From the NCBI GenBank assembly GCA_922989275.2, contig OV277869.1, forward strand, positions 41,028,189-41,092,188: a stretch of DNA of 64,000 bases, written 5' to 3'. Both the position numbers and the translations under genes were made by a program. The DNA is from Gari tellinella (Eukaryota > Mollusca > Bivalvia > Cardiida > Psammobiidae). Of the stretch, positions 55,017 through 64,000 are shown piece after piece (within the stretch, counting starts at the first letter, position 1; each line of letters begins with the position of its first letter). The notes below the pieces were generated by a model. It was not told the DNA's origin. It searched no databases and saw only the letters and a program-made list of their open reading frames with translations.

Positions 55017-58000
55017 CTACAAAACAAATATGAATGTATAATGATTCTCCCGGAAAACACAAATATACGCACCATAATTAAGACATTGCATTTGAAATCG
55101 TGTAGACCAAGACCAATGATTTTGTCCGCTGGTCTTGATCTACACTATTTAGCATTCACCGGCATTAAAGAATTTAGTTATCTTACTTGTTGGTCAATCA
55201 AAACCCGTAACAACTTTTTTAGTAGTTCTCATATTTCTCATGGCTTGGCTCACATGACTTACACCCGCGACAGGTGATCTTAACAACAGTTTAAACGGAC
55301 ATAGTAGATGGTTGCATCATGAGCATCAGCAAGTTCGTAAAATATTTAATAATGCTTATACTGATGCACACAAGGAATTAGTCATAATTGTAACTGTGAC
55401 GTCCAAACTACAAAGGGTTGTTACTGACTGTCACCAACGGATGTAATGACGCATCTTTAAGTACTAGGGGGCGTAAGGTCTTATTAGACGCTATCACAAA
55501 GGCGTTGACACAATCAACCCTAGCGACGAGTATACTCGTCATTTGCAAACAGTGTACCTGTGAGGATTACACTTGTCCAATGCAAACATTGTAGACCCTA
55601 ATCAGAGGGCTCCTTAATCTTTGTCATTTTGAAATATATTGTTAAAATCAACAAAATCGTTAAAATCGTAAAAAATCACCCATAAATAGTCAATAATGGA
55701 CTAGACTTATTTTGAAATTGGAATTGTCCATTAAATGTTTCAGGAGTGAATGAGTTAAAGAACGTTTCTTTGATGGCAATAGAAAGAAAAAAGTGGCTGC
55801 CAAAAGAAAGTTTTATTATACTCGTAGACTGAAATATGCACAGATACATTTCTACCGTACAGCGGGTCTAGGACTTAATTGTCAGAGGGAGTGTGTTTAT
55901 TTGGCAGATATTATCGCGTCTTATAACTGCAAAAAGGAAGGCATGTCTCCGATTTTTCCGCTATTCGCATATTTGAGGCGAATCGGATTAACCAAAAGCA
56001 CGTGCCTGAAACAAATTCTTCATCGTCATCCTACCATTCCCCGGCGCTATATGACCTACTCAGTGTCGCAGTGCGCGTAAAAATCAACTCCCTCACTCAG
56101 TCACTCACTGAAATACCTGAATCAGATTGTCTTAAAGCTGCATTGTCTACCGGTTGGTCGTTGTTTGTAAGATTTGCTTGAGGCAGTGACTCTTGAACCT
56201 GCAACACCTAAAAATACAATGTTTAATAGATAATATACAAAATAAAGAAACGATTGTTGAAGAAGAAATAGCTTTTCTTTCATGTTAACCATTACCAAAA
56301 ACTTGTAATGTACAATACGTGTACCCGTTTCCATTTAAGCCTGGTCAAATTTGACTTTATAGAGTTGTATTTTACAAAGTATAACAAAATGACAAACAGT
56401 GAAGACCTTGACCAGAGGGTTCCTTTTAGAGCGCTATGATATTGATTTTTACTGTTTGCGTAGGACACGTTTACTCTTCAATGCTTGTACATAATTATAT
56501 ATGACGAATATACTCGTCGCTTTTGTTAAATGTGCTCATGAACAGACTCAATTAAACCGAGTCTGCAATTTTCAGTATTTGCTTTGTTTTTCTGTACTTT
56601 CAAAGGATCTCCCCTTATTCAGATTTCTAACATTGTCTTTTGTTAGTGTTAACGACATGTGGCTGCTTATATCAGACTTAAAGTAAAACAGAAAGCTTCT
56701 TATAAGAAACTGAAAATCAGATTAGGCCTAAAATAGTTAATAAAAATGCATGTCAGTTGCTATAATAAACATGTCAACAAATTACATGTATAGCAGTTGC
56801 AAATCAGACCCTTAGACTCTAGACGAGTAGTTTTTCAAGGTACAGTGTTCCCTCTCACAACGGCCATCCCAACATTGATGCCCTCCTTACAACAACACTC
56901 AGCGCTGCTCAGAAAACAAGACAATTATGTCCCACCTAATTACGGCTGCAATGTCGCCTGCTTGAAATCATCGTCTGCTATTTTTTCTCGGATTTTTTGA
57001 CGGAAGAAAACTTAATGACGCGTGACAAACAGCCTGAATCCTGATCAGACTCTGCGTCACGCGGCGTTTGATCTTGATTCAAGTTGTTTACAAATGTAAT
57101 CCAATTTCCCTCTCTACAACGACTCCCTCCGAACAACGCACATAATCTTTCCCCCCTAATAGGTGTCGTTATAAAGAAGGAGCACTGTAGTTCACCACTT
57201 ATGAGTGAACTAATGAAGTCGGGTCAACGTCGGTCAAAAACCATACTGTACATATAGCGTAAGGCTATTTTTTTTCAACCCACTGCTAAAGCATGGTTTG
57301 GTACGAGCAGTGAGTTGGCAAGCAAGAAGGACCGACCACGCTACGTCGAATACCGACTTTTGTTCGATAAAATTATGGTCGTACTGTCTTAAAGTTTAAC
57401 CAAAGGAAATATGAAACATTTGCCCCAGTCCAATGTTGTAAAGCTTCTGTGTTGCATCTGAGTTCGGTCTCAAGCATTTGATTGGCCAGGTTTGAGCTTT
57501 CACTCAAATCTGACCAATCAAATTCTTGAGATCGACATCAGACTGAACCAAAAAGCTTAATAAAGTTTAGGACCAGGTCAGCGGGCGAAAATATTACTTG
57601 AGAAAGGAATTGTCAATAATTTGAGCACCATTTATGGAAAGCCGTTTATGCAATCTAGTGCTGAGTTGGCAATTCTAGTCTAAACTTGGTATCTTTTAAT
57701 GTACAAATAAATACAAATGACTCAAGCAGGAAACGCAACACAAACAATACACCCACCTCTCAAGCAGAACACACACACAGTCAAACCATAACAAACACAC
57801 ACACATACACACACACACGCGCGCGCAATATCATTCCTTTATCTACATACTTACAGTGGAGAATCTGTTATTCTTTCCCGTTTATGCTTACGCATGCGGA
57901 AACGAAACGCAAACGAAACGCAAACGAAACGATAAACGATAAACGCGTTTTGCGTTTATAAGTGAGTTTTGCGTTTATAAACGCGTTTATAAGCGGATTT

Positions 58001-61000
58001 TTGCGTTTCATTCGGCATACCTTTGTTTTTATCGAGACCGATCAATTATACGAATTAAAATAAATCCGAAAGGTATTTAAATAATTATACTAGGTTTATA
58101 CTATAGTACCCTTCTTATGCCTACATGTACATGTATGCCTAGATAAAACTGTGAGTGTATACAGTATGACAGGGTGTATAGATTGCCAGAGGCCTTGGGC
58201 GGACAATGCCTGCTGTGTACACGTCCGGCTTTACTATCTCCCATATATGGTCATGCTGATGCAGTCACCAATAATTGACATTTTAGTCATGCTTAGTAAC
58301 TCGGCGTCTGAACTGGGTGGAATCATTTATATAGACCAGGACCTGAGTAACTCGGCGTATGATATTGATCCAAGCATTGGTTCATATCAAATGATTAGTA
58401 ACTCGGCGTCTGATCTGGCTCCAGTCAATGATACTGTTTGAAAATCTTCCCGTCTGAAAATTGCGTCACGTATGCAGTTTGTCAAGATCAAATAAATACT
58501 GTTATTCATCTACGCAAACGCATTTTCTCAATATCGCTCAATTTTTATGTGACCTTTGAAAACATTTTTCTATGTACATGTAGATGAGACGCCGATAAGT
58601 TCGCCATCTAATCACGGAGCAGTCTGTGATTTCTCCATGATCTATTCAAGATCTAAACTGATGTACGTTATAGAACGAATTAATATTTTGATTAAAAACC
58701 AGACAGTTTTGTTCTCCATCATAATGCTGAGTGACTCGGCGTTCCAACGAGATCTTAACTGTTAAATTTTATTAGATTAATTAAAATCATATTGATTTCT
58801 ATTCAAACGGTTTGAATCTATTTCAATTACTTTGGGGGAGTTAGGGGTAAAATTAGTAAAATGTTAAATCGGCAATACATCAGGATCCAAACTGACAGCT
58901 TTGATAAAGTCAAATTAGATCTACTTTATATGATAGATTTACACTAGTGTGGCCATTTCTTGTGAAAGTAACCTGACCATAAAAATGACAATTTTGGTGG
59001 CGGACTATAAATTGTAAAATTGCCCCCAACAGACTCGCACCCCTAATTAGGATTATGTTTACTTTGATAAGCCGAAGTTTTATTACCCCATATCCGATTG
59101 ATGACGCAACGAGATGTCGGGTAGTTACACCACAAAATTATATTATACAAGAATTCCGTGGTTACACGATGGGCAATTATTATATTGCTGTTTTTGACCA
59201 TGTACAGTTATACTTTACAGATAGATAAAATCCTTCATATTTACAGCTCATCTAAATGTTATGTGACTTAATGATTCTTTTGAATATGTTGACTCAACAC
59301 TGGAATAACGTCTGAACTTATCAGGTATGCGTTTAGATGATTTTATGATAATTTTAGATTAGTTTTGTTATAACCTATCATTATATAAACTCCAAAAAGA
59401 ATGGACCTAACAGGGTCTACACTGTTTCAATTCCATGTATAGAATTTAGTACAAATGTGTGAGTGTAACAACATATTTGTAAAAATTCAGAATGTGCAAA
59501 ATTTGATCATAGTAACTCGGCATCTGATCTGGATCCAAACATTGATGCGAATCAGATGCCCAGTAATTTAACAACTGATCTGAATCCAAGCAATTAACAA
59601 ATATTTCGGTTGGAACAAAAAGCACCACCATATTTTTAAACGAAACACAGATCGTCTAATTTAACGATCGAATGAGATAAAACTCTTTAAAAAACACAAT
59701 TCGCACAACTTGTGTATATATAAAGCACTTTTAAAGTGCAAAAATGAGAAAATATCTTTCTTAACGTTGTTTAAACACTCAAAATGCAATGTAAAACCAT
59801 ATTATGACTATTAACTTATAAGTGCGTTTAAACGCACTTACAAACGCGTTTGTAAGTTAATATATAAAACGCGTTTCAAACGCCTTTCAAACGCGTTTAA
59901 AACGCATTAAGTGGGAAAGAATAACAGTTTCTCCACTGTAATAGAAAACAACACGCAAGACAAACATAAAGCAAAGTGATCATAGGAGCCCACCTTGGTA
60001 CGGTCAGTAGCAATTAATAATCAATTATGAATTAATTATCAACAACTACTTGGGGGGTTAAACCTGGGTTTAGGGACGCCCAACCTCACTCTTATCTCAT
60101 ATATTCACCTATAAAGGCGAACAGTGTACATAAAAATATAAACCCTGTTCCACAACCTTACAACCAAAAAGACCGCCAACACAGTAAGTAAATACATGTA
60201 AAACATCTAACAAAAATTATATGACAAGAAGATTATTAGTAACAGTAAATATTCAAGCCCGCGCTAAAATAATCCACTATGGCAACAATCAAATTGTACT
60301 TAAGCGACTAGTCCGTAGTCACGAGTAACTGTAAGATATTGATGGGTTCAGGGTACGACAGAGAGGGAGAGAAAAAACAAAGCACAAAAATTTGACATTA
60401 CTCTCCCAGTTCAGGACGGCTTTTGAGATACATCATCATGTAGTGCTAAGCCCTGTCTGTCGTCGCGCAACAACAGAGGAAAGCATAGATATCAATTGTA
60501 GATTGATCGATAACCAAACGTGAAGTGAGCAGAAATATAGTTGGATCATAATCATTTTTGAGAAAAGATCTAATACGTTTCACAAACAGGTTTTGAAAAT
60601 GTATATGTCCAAGAATCTTACGAAGTCTGTAAATTACATCACCATAAAACTCCGGATGTGAAATACTTTGCCGCAGAAAAGACTTTAAGTTATATTTATA
60701 CTTGTTAATGAGAGGAAGATTTCTATAAAAGAACTTTAGAAAATGGTTTACGAAGTTTATGAAATCTTTATGTTTAAGAAGCTTTTCATTAATTGTTTTA
60801 TTACGAATGTGGAAGTCCTCAACAGAGGTACAGGCCCTAGCAAAACGAATAAGTTGTGAAATGTAAATCCCGTATTATGTAGAACGGGGAACATCGCCAT
60901 CTAGATGAGGATAATTTACAATACTCCAATGTTAGGGTCAAGGTTACAGCTGAAAATTGTAAACGACACTCCGCGTCGTTCACTTCATTTATTTTGATTT

Positions 61001-63295
61001 CCCTAGCAGGCGTGATATACGAGAAATGCTCCGCATAAAAGGATAGACGAACGGTTGAGCTGACAAAAGGACTTCCACTACCACGCCAATTAAATCATTA
61101 TACACGCACAAAGCTATGGTTAGGAGGCATAACAAATACATACCTTTTTCAAGTATTGGCAATTCGGAGACCACCGTGCATGCTCATGTAAAGAGTTGTC
61201 GCTCTTCATCCAGTTTTTCAATCCAAGACCACAATAAAAGCATCGAACAAAATCATTCACCCCTGTCAAAGTAATAAAGTCACGTAGTCATCAATTTGAT
61301 TTTTGTGTACTTTCAGTAAATACTTTTAAATCTAGTGACGCATGTATACGTCATTTCGTCTAAAACAAAAGCTGAGGTAATAAATGTTACTTAATCAGAC
61401 GACGAGAAACTCTGTGTCTTACTTGAACTCAAACAATAAATCGTTTAGAGTGCATTAACCCTTCACCCCATTGCCTGTTTCTAGTTTTGAAGAAATGTGA
61501 CCACTTAAAGTTTTCAGATTCAATCTGTGTCTACAATGCTTGCCAGAAACGTCAATATGCGCTTACCGTAGGTTAAAAGAAACTACATATGCGGTTTAAG
61601 ATGTTTGCAAGTCACTGTTTGAATTGCGCTTCACTCGGGTCGGAACTGGTTCGACACAAGGATGACCGTTTTTCTGGAATATTACAGCTATCCCACCATT
61701 TATTGCAACATGCAGTTATAATTTGCTGACAGTTAAGCCAATTATTTCCTTCATTGCTGATGTCATCTGCTTTAACTTTTCCCTACCAAGGTCGACTTCA
61801 CCAACATTTGCAAACGGGTTTGGTCCTAACTTGACGCCGCGTTACTAACAAACATCAATACAGTGGCTATTTGCATATATCGGTATGCTTTGGGGACATA
61901 AAACAACTTTACATCCATACAAATGGACTAGATTTTATTTGAAACTGGGGTTGTCTGGTTGTAGTTTTAGGGCCCAATGTTATAAAGCTTTTCAGTTGAG
62001 TCTGAAGTCGTTCTCAAGCATTTGATTGGTCCAATTTGAGCCTAGGCTCAAATCTGACCAATCAAATGCTTGAGAACACACTCAGACTCAGCTCAAACGA
62101 TTTACAACCTTTGACCCAGGTGTCCATTGGTTATCTTTTGCTATGTTTGGTGAGCAAAACGTACAAATGAACCATGCCATGAGAAAACAACACTTATTGC
62201 TGTCCGATTTTCAGAAGTTTGAATGCTAGAAGCTACACTCTTACCAACATAAAAGAACCCCGCTTGCGCAAGTTCATGTGGTGACTGGACGTGCTGCTGT
62301 CCTGTCCCGCCTCTAAACGAGTTGATTCTGTCTGACATGTTCACATAGTTAGGATTTTCAGCGCGCTCCTGCTCCGTTGAGGTAAAATTACAAGAATGCC
62401 TCCCTCTAAAGGTCTCAGCCTGTCCGTCGGTGTTATTGCGATTTCCTCCTCTTCGGTTGTGTTGCAAACTCTCGGTGTTTGATATGTTTTCGTTATTCCT
62501 GACAGTGACAAACATATCAGCATAATAATCTGAGCGATGTATTGGGACATTGTTCGTGTTCTGTTCAGAAATAAATACACAGTTAGGAGACATACGTTTA
62601 TGAACATCCACCGCTGTTTCGTCCGTGGTCCAGAGTCCATTGGTCATACCACAACAGAAACATTTGACCTCTTCACCATGACCTGTGTAGTAAAACCCTG
62701 CCTGTGACAATCTCATTGGTGTCATGACGCTGTCCTGTGGGAATGTCTTGAAGGACAGATATCTTGACCACTCATACTTCATTAGGTTTTGTTCGGATGT
62801 ACTTTCAAAAACTATTTCCTCTGCAAGCTGGTTAAATGAAAATGGATAGACAACCAGAGAGTGTCTGACATCGGGTGAATATTTACCAGTTATCAAATAC
62901 ATTGGACCTCGGCCGAGACGTGTAATTGTCTTAAAATAATGTGAACGATATGTTTTTAGAAATAATATTAGCATTTTTAAAATTGTCGAAGCATGAGCAC
63001 AGATGACCTTATTGGATTTTTGTTTACTTGTTTGTGTAAGTACAATGGTACACACTACTTTGACACTGTGGAACCGAACACTGTCTTCTGTATGAAAACT
63101 GGATATGTGAACCACTTCAGTATTTGTCACAGTCACTTCATAATTTAATGTCAGTAAAATGTCCGTGACATCCTTTATCAGTTGAGACATTCTTGCAATG
63201 AGATAAATCGTGATGACAATCCTAGTAAACCACCATACACACAAGAACATCGTAATACAATACATGTACACGTAATCGTTCAAAGGAAGCTCCAT
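54808..63295 (-). CDS. IAP-B: BIR-BIR-RING inhibitor of apoptosis protein, four-exon gene model
   Basis: Joined exons 63295-62245, 61262-61144, 56207-56117 and 55016-54808 give one reading frame of 489 codons. Splice phases agree at every junction (1-1, 0-0, 1-1) and all introns are GT-AG. BIR1: Cys212, Cys215, His232, Cys239. BIR2: Cys358, Cys361, His378, Cys385. A C-terminal C3HC4 RING has Cys442/445/457, His459, Cys463/466/473/476. BIR2 keeps tryptophans in LKNW and HARW and acidic residues where XIAP BIR3 binds IAP-binding-motif peptides; BIR1 lacks the second tryptophan. From family knowledge, BIR2 would engage caspases or IBM proteins and the RING would act as an E3 ubiquitin ligase, controlling apoptosis or NF-kB-type signalling. 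No CARD or UBA is present. The first 145 residues include a hydrophobic run (about 12-34) atypical of IAPs. No transcript evidence is available; the exon set is read from sequence alone. Confidence 0.88.
55083..55150. repeat. GTAGACCAAGACCA hairpin in IAP-B intron 3
   Basis: GTGTAGACCAAGACCAATGA / TGGTCTTGATCTACAC inverted repeat, related to the hairpin at 51343-51408. Confidence 0.75.
55500..55765. repeat. Copy of the GACGAGTATACTCGTCATT module in intron 3
   Basis: CGACGAGTATACTCGTCATT, CAAACAGTGTACCTGTGA and ATCAGAGGGCTCCT are in the same order as at 7045-7150 and 15830-15930. AATTGTCCATTAAATGTTTCAGG follows, as at 7250 and 12690. It belongs to the GAGGGCTCC hairpin superfamily. Confidence 0.75.
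56117..56207 (-). CDS. IAP-B exon 3: linker between BIR2 and RING
   Basis: 91 bp, phase 0 in, phase 1 out: acceptor TGTATTTTTAG/GTG, donor TCAG/GTATTT. It encodes a polar 30-residue linker (VLQVQESLPQANLTNND...). A second AG nine bases further in (TTGCAG) would give an in-frame form lacking VLQ. The only other frame compatible with phase 1 entry has a stop, which supports the phase-0 join to exon 2. It has no domain of its own. Confidence 0.75.
56330..56520. repeat. GAGGGCTCC-type hairpin module in IAP-B intron 2
   Basis: ATGACAAACAGTGAAGACC...CAGAGGGTTCC and ...ACTGTTTGCGTAGGACACG, TGACGAATATACTCGTCG: a worn copy of the 6829/12340 family. Confidence 0.7.
56843..57187. mobile_element. TA-flanked CAGTG MITE with nested hairpin
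   Basis: CAGTGTTCCCTCTCACAAC after TA faces GTCGTTATAAAGAAGGAGCACTG before TA. A GATCAGACTCTGCG hairpin (57026-57090) is inside. It is the same family as 40492-40875 and lies in IAP-B intron 2. Confidence 0.8.
57195..57390. repeat. Foldback repeat related to 16805-17000
   Basis: GGGTCAACGTCGGTCAAAAA faces GACCGACCACGCTACGTCG, with the centre CACTGCTAAAGCATGGTTTGGTACGAGCAGTG. The centre matches that of the 16805 element. Confidence 0.65.
57424..57576. mobile_element. Foldback MITE family F1, copy 2
   Basis: CCAATGTTGTAAAGCTT...TCTCAAGCATTTGATTGG faces CCAATCAAATTCTTGAGA...AAGCTTAATAAAGTTTAGGACC. The loop is the shortest of the three copies. Confidence 0.85.
57718..57832. repeat. Dispersed repeat with (CA)n/(CG)n, inverted copy of 9298-9390
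   Basis: GACTCAAGCAGGAAACG, CACCCACCTCTCAAGCAGAA and a CA-rich run match 9298-9390 reversed. (CA)n and GCGCGCG follow to 57829. Confidence 0.85.
57854..59938. mobile_element. 2.1-kb TIR element with CAGTGGAG ends
   Basis: CAGTGGAGAATCTGTTATTC after TA and AATAACAGTTTCTCCACTG before TA. The inner CTTTCCCG/GGGAAAG match the 246-bp MITEs of the same family. Each end continues into AAACGCGTTTATAA-like palindromic arrays (57890-58010, 59815-59910). The middle holds four or more copies of AGTAACTCGGCGTCTGATC...GATCCAA (58288-58440, 58726-58755, 59508-59590) and AT-rich filler. No transposase frame was found. Confidence 0.75.
59939..60445. other. Unassigned intronic stretch
   Basis: Part of IAP-B intron 2; nothing recognised. 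Confidence 0.4.
60446..60922 (-). pseudogene. Retroelement reverse-transcriptase C-terminal fragment in IAP-B intron 2
   Basis: Minus-strand reading: SIVNYPHLDGDVPRST, an in-frame TAA, then YGIYISQLIRFARACTS..DF..RN..., a lysine/phenylalanine-rich stretch (NHFLKFFYRN), and SHPEFYGDVIYRLRKILG, stop TAG at 60446-60448. I recall this PHLDGDVPR..SYGVYISQL.RFAR...SHP.FYGD..Y.L order from the C-terminal part of RT-bearing retroelements widespread in bivalves, corals and amphioxus. The exact clade is not determined. The catalytic RT core is absent and the stop makes it inactive. It is separate in sequence from the LINE at 23724. Confidence 0.75.
60923..61143. other. IAP-B intron 2, exon-2-proximal part
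   Basis: Contains the donor side of exon 2 (GTATGTATTTG). A hydrophobic ATG-initiated frame crossing the junction (60989-61174) is out of frame with exon 2. Confidence 0.6.
61144..61262 (-). CDS. IAP-B exon 2: second half of BIR2
   Basis: 119 bp, phase 1 in, phase 0 out: acceptor TTTGACAG/GGGTG, donor AAAAAG/GTATG. It translates as V-N-D-F-V-R-CFYC-GLGLKNW...LHEHARWSPNCQYLKK. The zinc ligands are C-x2-C-x16-H-x6-C, completing the BIR2 begun at the end of exon 1 (ELAQAGFFYVG). Too short to appear as a long open frame, it is supported by motif spacing, phase match and consensus splice sites. Confidence 0.92.
61263..61969. repeat. IAP-B intron 1, left part
   Basis: Short pieces of the TTTTGAAGAAATGTGACC dispersed repeat (about 61450-61510) and a truncated TTTGGTCCTAACTTGACGCCGCG hairpin (about 61818-61845). 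Confidence 0.55.
61970..62117. mobile_element. Foldback MITE family F1, copy 3, in IAP-B intron 1
   Basis: GGGCCCAATGTTATAAAGC...TTCTCAAGCATTTGATTGG faces CCAATCAAATGCTTGAGAA...ACAACCTTTGACCC. The centre is GAGCCTAGGCTC. It ends about 130 bp inside the intron from the exon 1 donor. Confidence 0.87.
62245..63295 (-). CDS. IAP-B exon 1: N-terminus, BIR1 and first half of BIR2
   Basis: 350 codons plus one base, ending at a strong donor TGTTG/GTAAGAG (phase 1). From VVYPFSFNQ onward (residue about 148) it aligns with IAP-A. Shared blocks are LMK(Y/F)EWSRYLSFK.FP, MTPMRL.QAGFYYTG.GE.V.CF.CG.TN, SPNC and TNNVPIH...YY. Before that point the two proteins are not alike. The first ATG after an in-frame TAA was taken as the start. 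The 145-residue leader has a membrane-like run (about 12-34) and may be partly untranslated or belong to a different upstream exon arrangement. Confidence 0.87.
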
Positions 63296-64000
63296 TTTGG
63301 TTTGATCGTGGATTCGGAAACGAAGTAGATGTCTTCTTGTCCCAAGATCTTTTATTTCCTCTTAATAGGTACCGTTACTGTGGGAGGTTGAATAAAACTG
63401 AAACATGAAATAGACAATGGAGAGTATCACACATCTCACTCGCAATACAGTGAAAATCATGTTTTTCAAAATGATGCTGTCAATCTGATGTTTAAAATGT
63501 AAATTGCAAACAGTTTGGAGCCTGGTCACAGACGCCGAATTATAAAGCGTTTGGTCTGGATTCAAACTTTTGCAAAGCAAATACTTGATGTAGCTTGAAC
63601 ACATTATTGGAAATGAATAACGTAGTTTATCTTCTAAGTAAAAAAAATATTACACTTTTATCGACGAAAGGGCGAACTAGGACCGAAACTTGCCATTTGA
63701 ATCATAAATCCGTCAACATGAACTTGGTTTTGTCTGCACATAAACAGAAGGTCCATTTTAACATAGAGTTCAGTCATGCATGAGCTGACGGCGTTTATTC
63801 ATATCGAAAAGTGTTGACCACTCAAGGTCAAGCTATAGTACTGGCGCCTATACACAGTAAAGAATATGACGCAATAGAGAAGGTATTTGGCAATATGCCA
63901 ACTATGGGTTTGGTAAACACTTTAGAGGGAACTCTATGTTACAATAGATATTCTGCTCATGTGCAGACAAGCCATTAAGATTTTGATATTTGTACACGAC
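63296..64000. repeat. Upstream flank of IAP-B with a hairpin
   Basis: A GATCAGACGCC-family hairpin (worn; CAAACAGTTTGGAGCCTGGT / GGTCTGGATTCAAACTTTTG) lies at about 63508-63578, 0.2 kb upstream of exon 1. No promoter element could be placed. No further gene is seen to the right edge. Confidence 0.6.

Noticed and set aside
55793..56080. 95-codon plus-strand open frame opposite IAP-B intron 3
   Set aside because: Protein-like composition but no motif I can name. It lies on the antisense strand of an intron, with no splice or promoter context.
60989..61174. Hydrophobic 61-codon frame resembling a membrane helix with QPFVYPF
   Set aside because: It reads across the exon 2 donor of IAP-B in a different frame from the BIR2 reading. 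The BIR zinc ligands and splice phases explain the sequence better.

Overview
This is a piece of a eukaryotic nuclear genome, most likely a marine or freshwater bivalve mollusc. It is AT-rich and gene-poor, has spliced genes with GT/AG introns, and is saturated with short foldback transposons, tRNA-derived repeats, tandem satellites and decayed retroelements. The bivalve assignment is an inference from expanded BIR/RING inhibitor-of-apoptosis (IAP) genes and from repeat styles I associate with bivalves. The species is not determined.

The only convincing cellular genes are two related IAP genes, both on the minus strand. IAP-A (7360-8737) is one large exon: a hydrophobic N-terminal half, a complete BIR domain, and the first half of a second BIR that stops at a phase-1 splice donor. 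Its remaining exons were not found in the 7.3 kb to its left. IAP-B can be assembled completely from four exons (63295-62245, 61262-61144, 56207-56117, 55016-54808) with matching phases. It gives a predicted protein of about 489 residues in the order BIR, BIR, linker, C3HC4 RING: a probable E3 ubiquitin ligase of the cell-death/innate-immunity type. Both genes split BIR2 at the same residue and phase, so they are paralogues.

Layout. 0-7.3 kb: 199-bp and 154-bp tandem arrays and several TA-flanked foldback MITEs. 7.3-8.7 kb: IAP-A. 8.9-10.3 kb: a cluster of direct and inverted TTGCAAT-rich repeats. 10.4-29 kb: MITEs, microsatellites, a decayed LINE reverse transcriptase (23.7-24.8 kb), and two nearly identical 1.04-kb copies of a TTAA-bounded element carrying a tRNA-like segment. 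29.5-35.3 kb: two giant inverted repeats (2.4 kb each) that flank the 5' end of a PIF/Harbinger transposon. 35-45 kb: tandem repeats and three further terminal-inverted-repeat elements. 46.5-47.2 kb: a CGGCCG-rich element. 48-54.4 kb: a mariner-like MITE, an internally repeated element, and two large satellites. 54.8-63.3 kb: IAP-B, whose 4.9-kb second intron holds several MITEs, a 2.1-kb TIR element and a retroelement reverse-transcriptase fragment.

The most unusual theme is a superfamily of near-perfect hairpins (about 60-75 bp) dispersed through the window. The outer CAAACAGT and inner TGATCAGA blocks are constant, while the remaining blocks differ between copies in a base-paired, covarying way. 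They occur both alone and in the centre of larger TA-flanked MITEs.
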